From CAYGZC01 sp964354225 (GTDB lineage Bacteria > Bacteroidota > Ignavibacteria > UBA10030 > SZUA-254), in the NCBI GenBank assembly GCA_964354225.1, contig CAYGZC010000276.1, forward strand, positions 1 through 6,769: a stretch of DNA of 6,769 nt. Direction: 5' to 3'. How positions within the stretch are numbered: the stretch's first letter is position 1; the number at the start of each line of letters is the position of its first letter. This document shows positions 6,684-6,769 of the stretch, in pieces. The position numbers were made by a program, and so were the translations under genes. A model generated the notes under the pieces. The model saw only the letters and a list, made by a program, of their open reading frames with translations, had not been told where the DNA came from and did no database searches.

Positions 6684-6769
6684 ATGTACAAGACCATTGA
6701 TGACTTTGTTAATGACTGGAAGAACGAGAGCGCATCTACACTCAAAATCTTTAAAGCTCTCACCGATGC
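6684..6769 (+). CDS. DinB-family protein, N-terminal start only, cut by window edge
   Basis: ATG at 6684 is preceded by AGGAG (6672-6676) with 7 nt spacing, a strong ribosome binding site. The frame stays open for 28 codons to the window end, starting MYKTIDDFVNDWKNES and continuing STLKIFKALTDA. This looks like the first helix of DinB/YfiT-like four-helix-bundle proteins, which typically begin with a short 'TIxDFxxDWxxE' helix followed by a 'TLKxxxxLTDxxL' stretch. Members often bind a metal through three histidines and some are thiol-dependent S-transferases, but those residues lie beyond the window. The identification rests on a short stretch and on memory of the family. The gene follows the kinase on the same strand, so co-transcription is possible. 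Confidence 0.6.
   Translation, partial: MYKTIDDFVNDWKNESASTLKIFKALTD

Overview
The window (about 40% GC by eye) looks like a chromosomal segment from a free-living bacterium of the Bacteroidota/Chlorobiota (FCB) side of the tree, possibly Ignavibacteria-like. That placement is an inference with moderate to low confidence. It rests on the protein styles (a 7TMR-HDED/HDIG protein, a POT-like transporter, a many-PAS soluble hybrid kinase, a DinB-family protein) and on two candidate promoters that fit the Bacteroidota -33/-7 spacing as well as a sigma-70 reading. No rRNA, tRNA, CRISPR array or intact mobile element is visible.

Layout: 1-936 (minus) is the N-terminal 312 codons of a membrane protein of the PgpH/YqfF type (7TM-HD cyclic-di-AMP phosphodiesterase family), cut by the left edge. 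937-1180 is a divergent intergenic region with a good promoter for the plus strand. 1181-2659 (plus) is a complete POT/PTR2-type major facilitator transporter. Three bases later, 2663-2842 holds the first ~50 codons of an aldo/keto reductase that abruptly loses homology, so it is a gene remnant. Its breakpoint coincides with one copy of an 8-bp direct repeat whose second copy lies 63 bp downstream. 2843-3038 is intergenic and carries a candidate promoter and a leader inverted repeat. 3039-6614 (plus) is a complete 1191-residue cytosolic hybrid histidine kinase: PAS-PAS-PAS-PAS-GAF-PAS-HisKA-HATPase-REC. 6684-6769 (plus) is the start of a DinB-family protein, cut by the right edge.

The genes do not form an obvious single pathway. 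The transporter and the aldo/keto reductase were probably once co-transcribed. The kinase has its own promoter region and no separate DNA-binding response regulator next to it. The most interesting points are the scar that ended the reductase gene, the GC-rich third PAS module inside the kinase (51.7% against 38.3% and 42.8% in flanking 360-bp blocks), and the inverted repeat at the kinase's probable transcription start. I found no convincing evidence of a wholly new biological system here.
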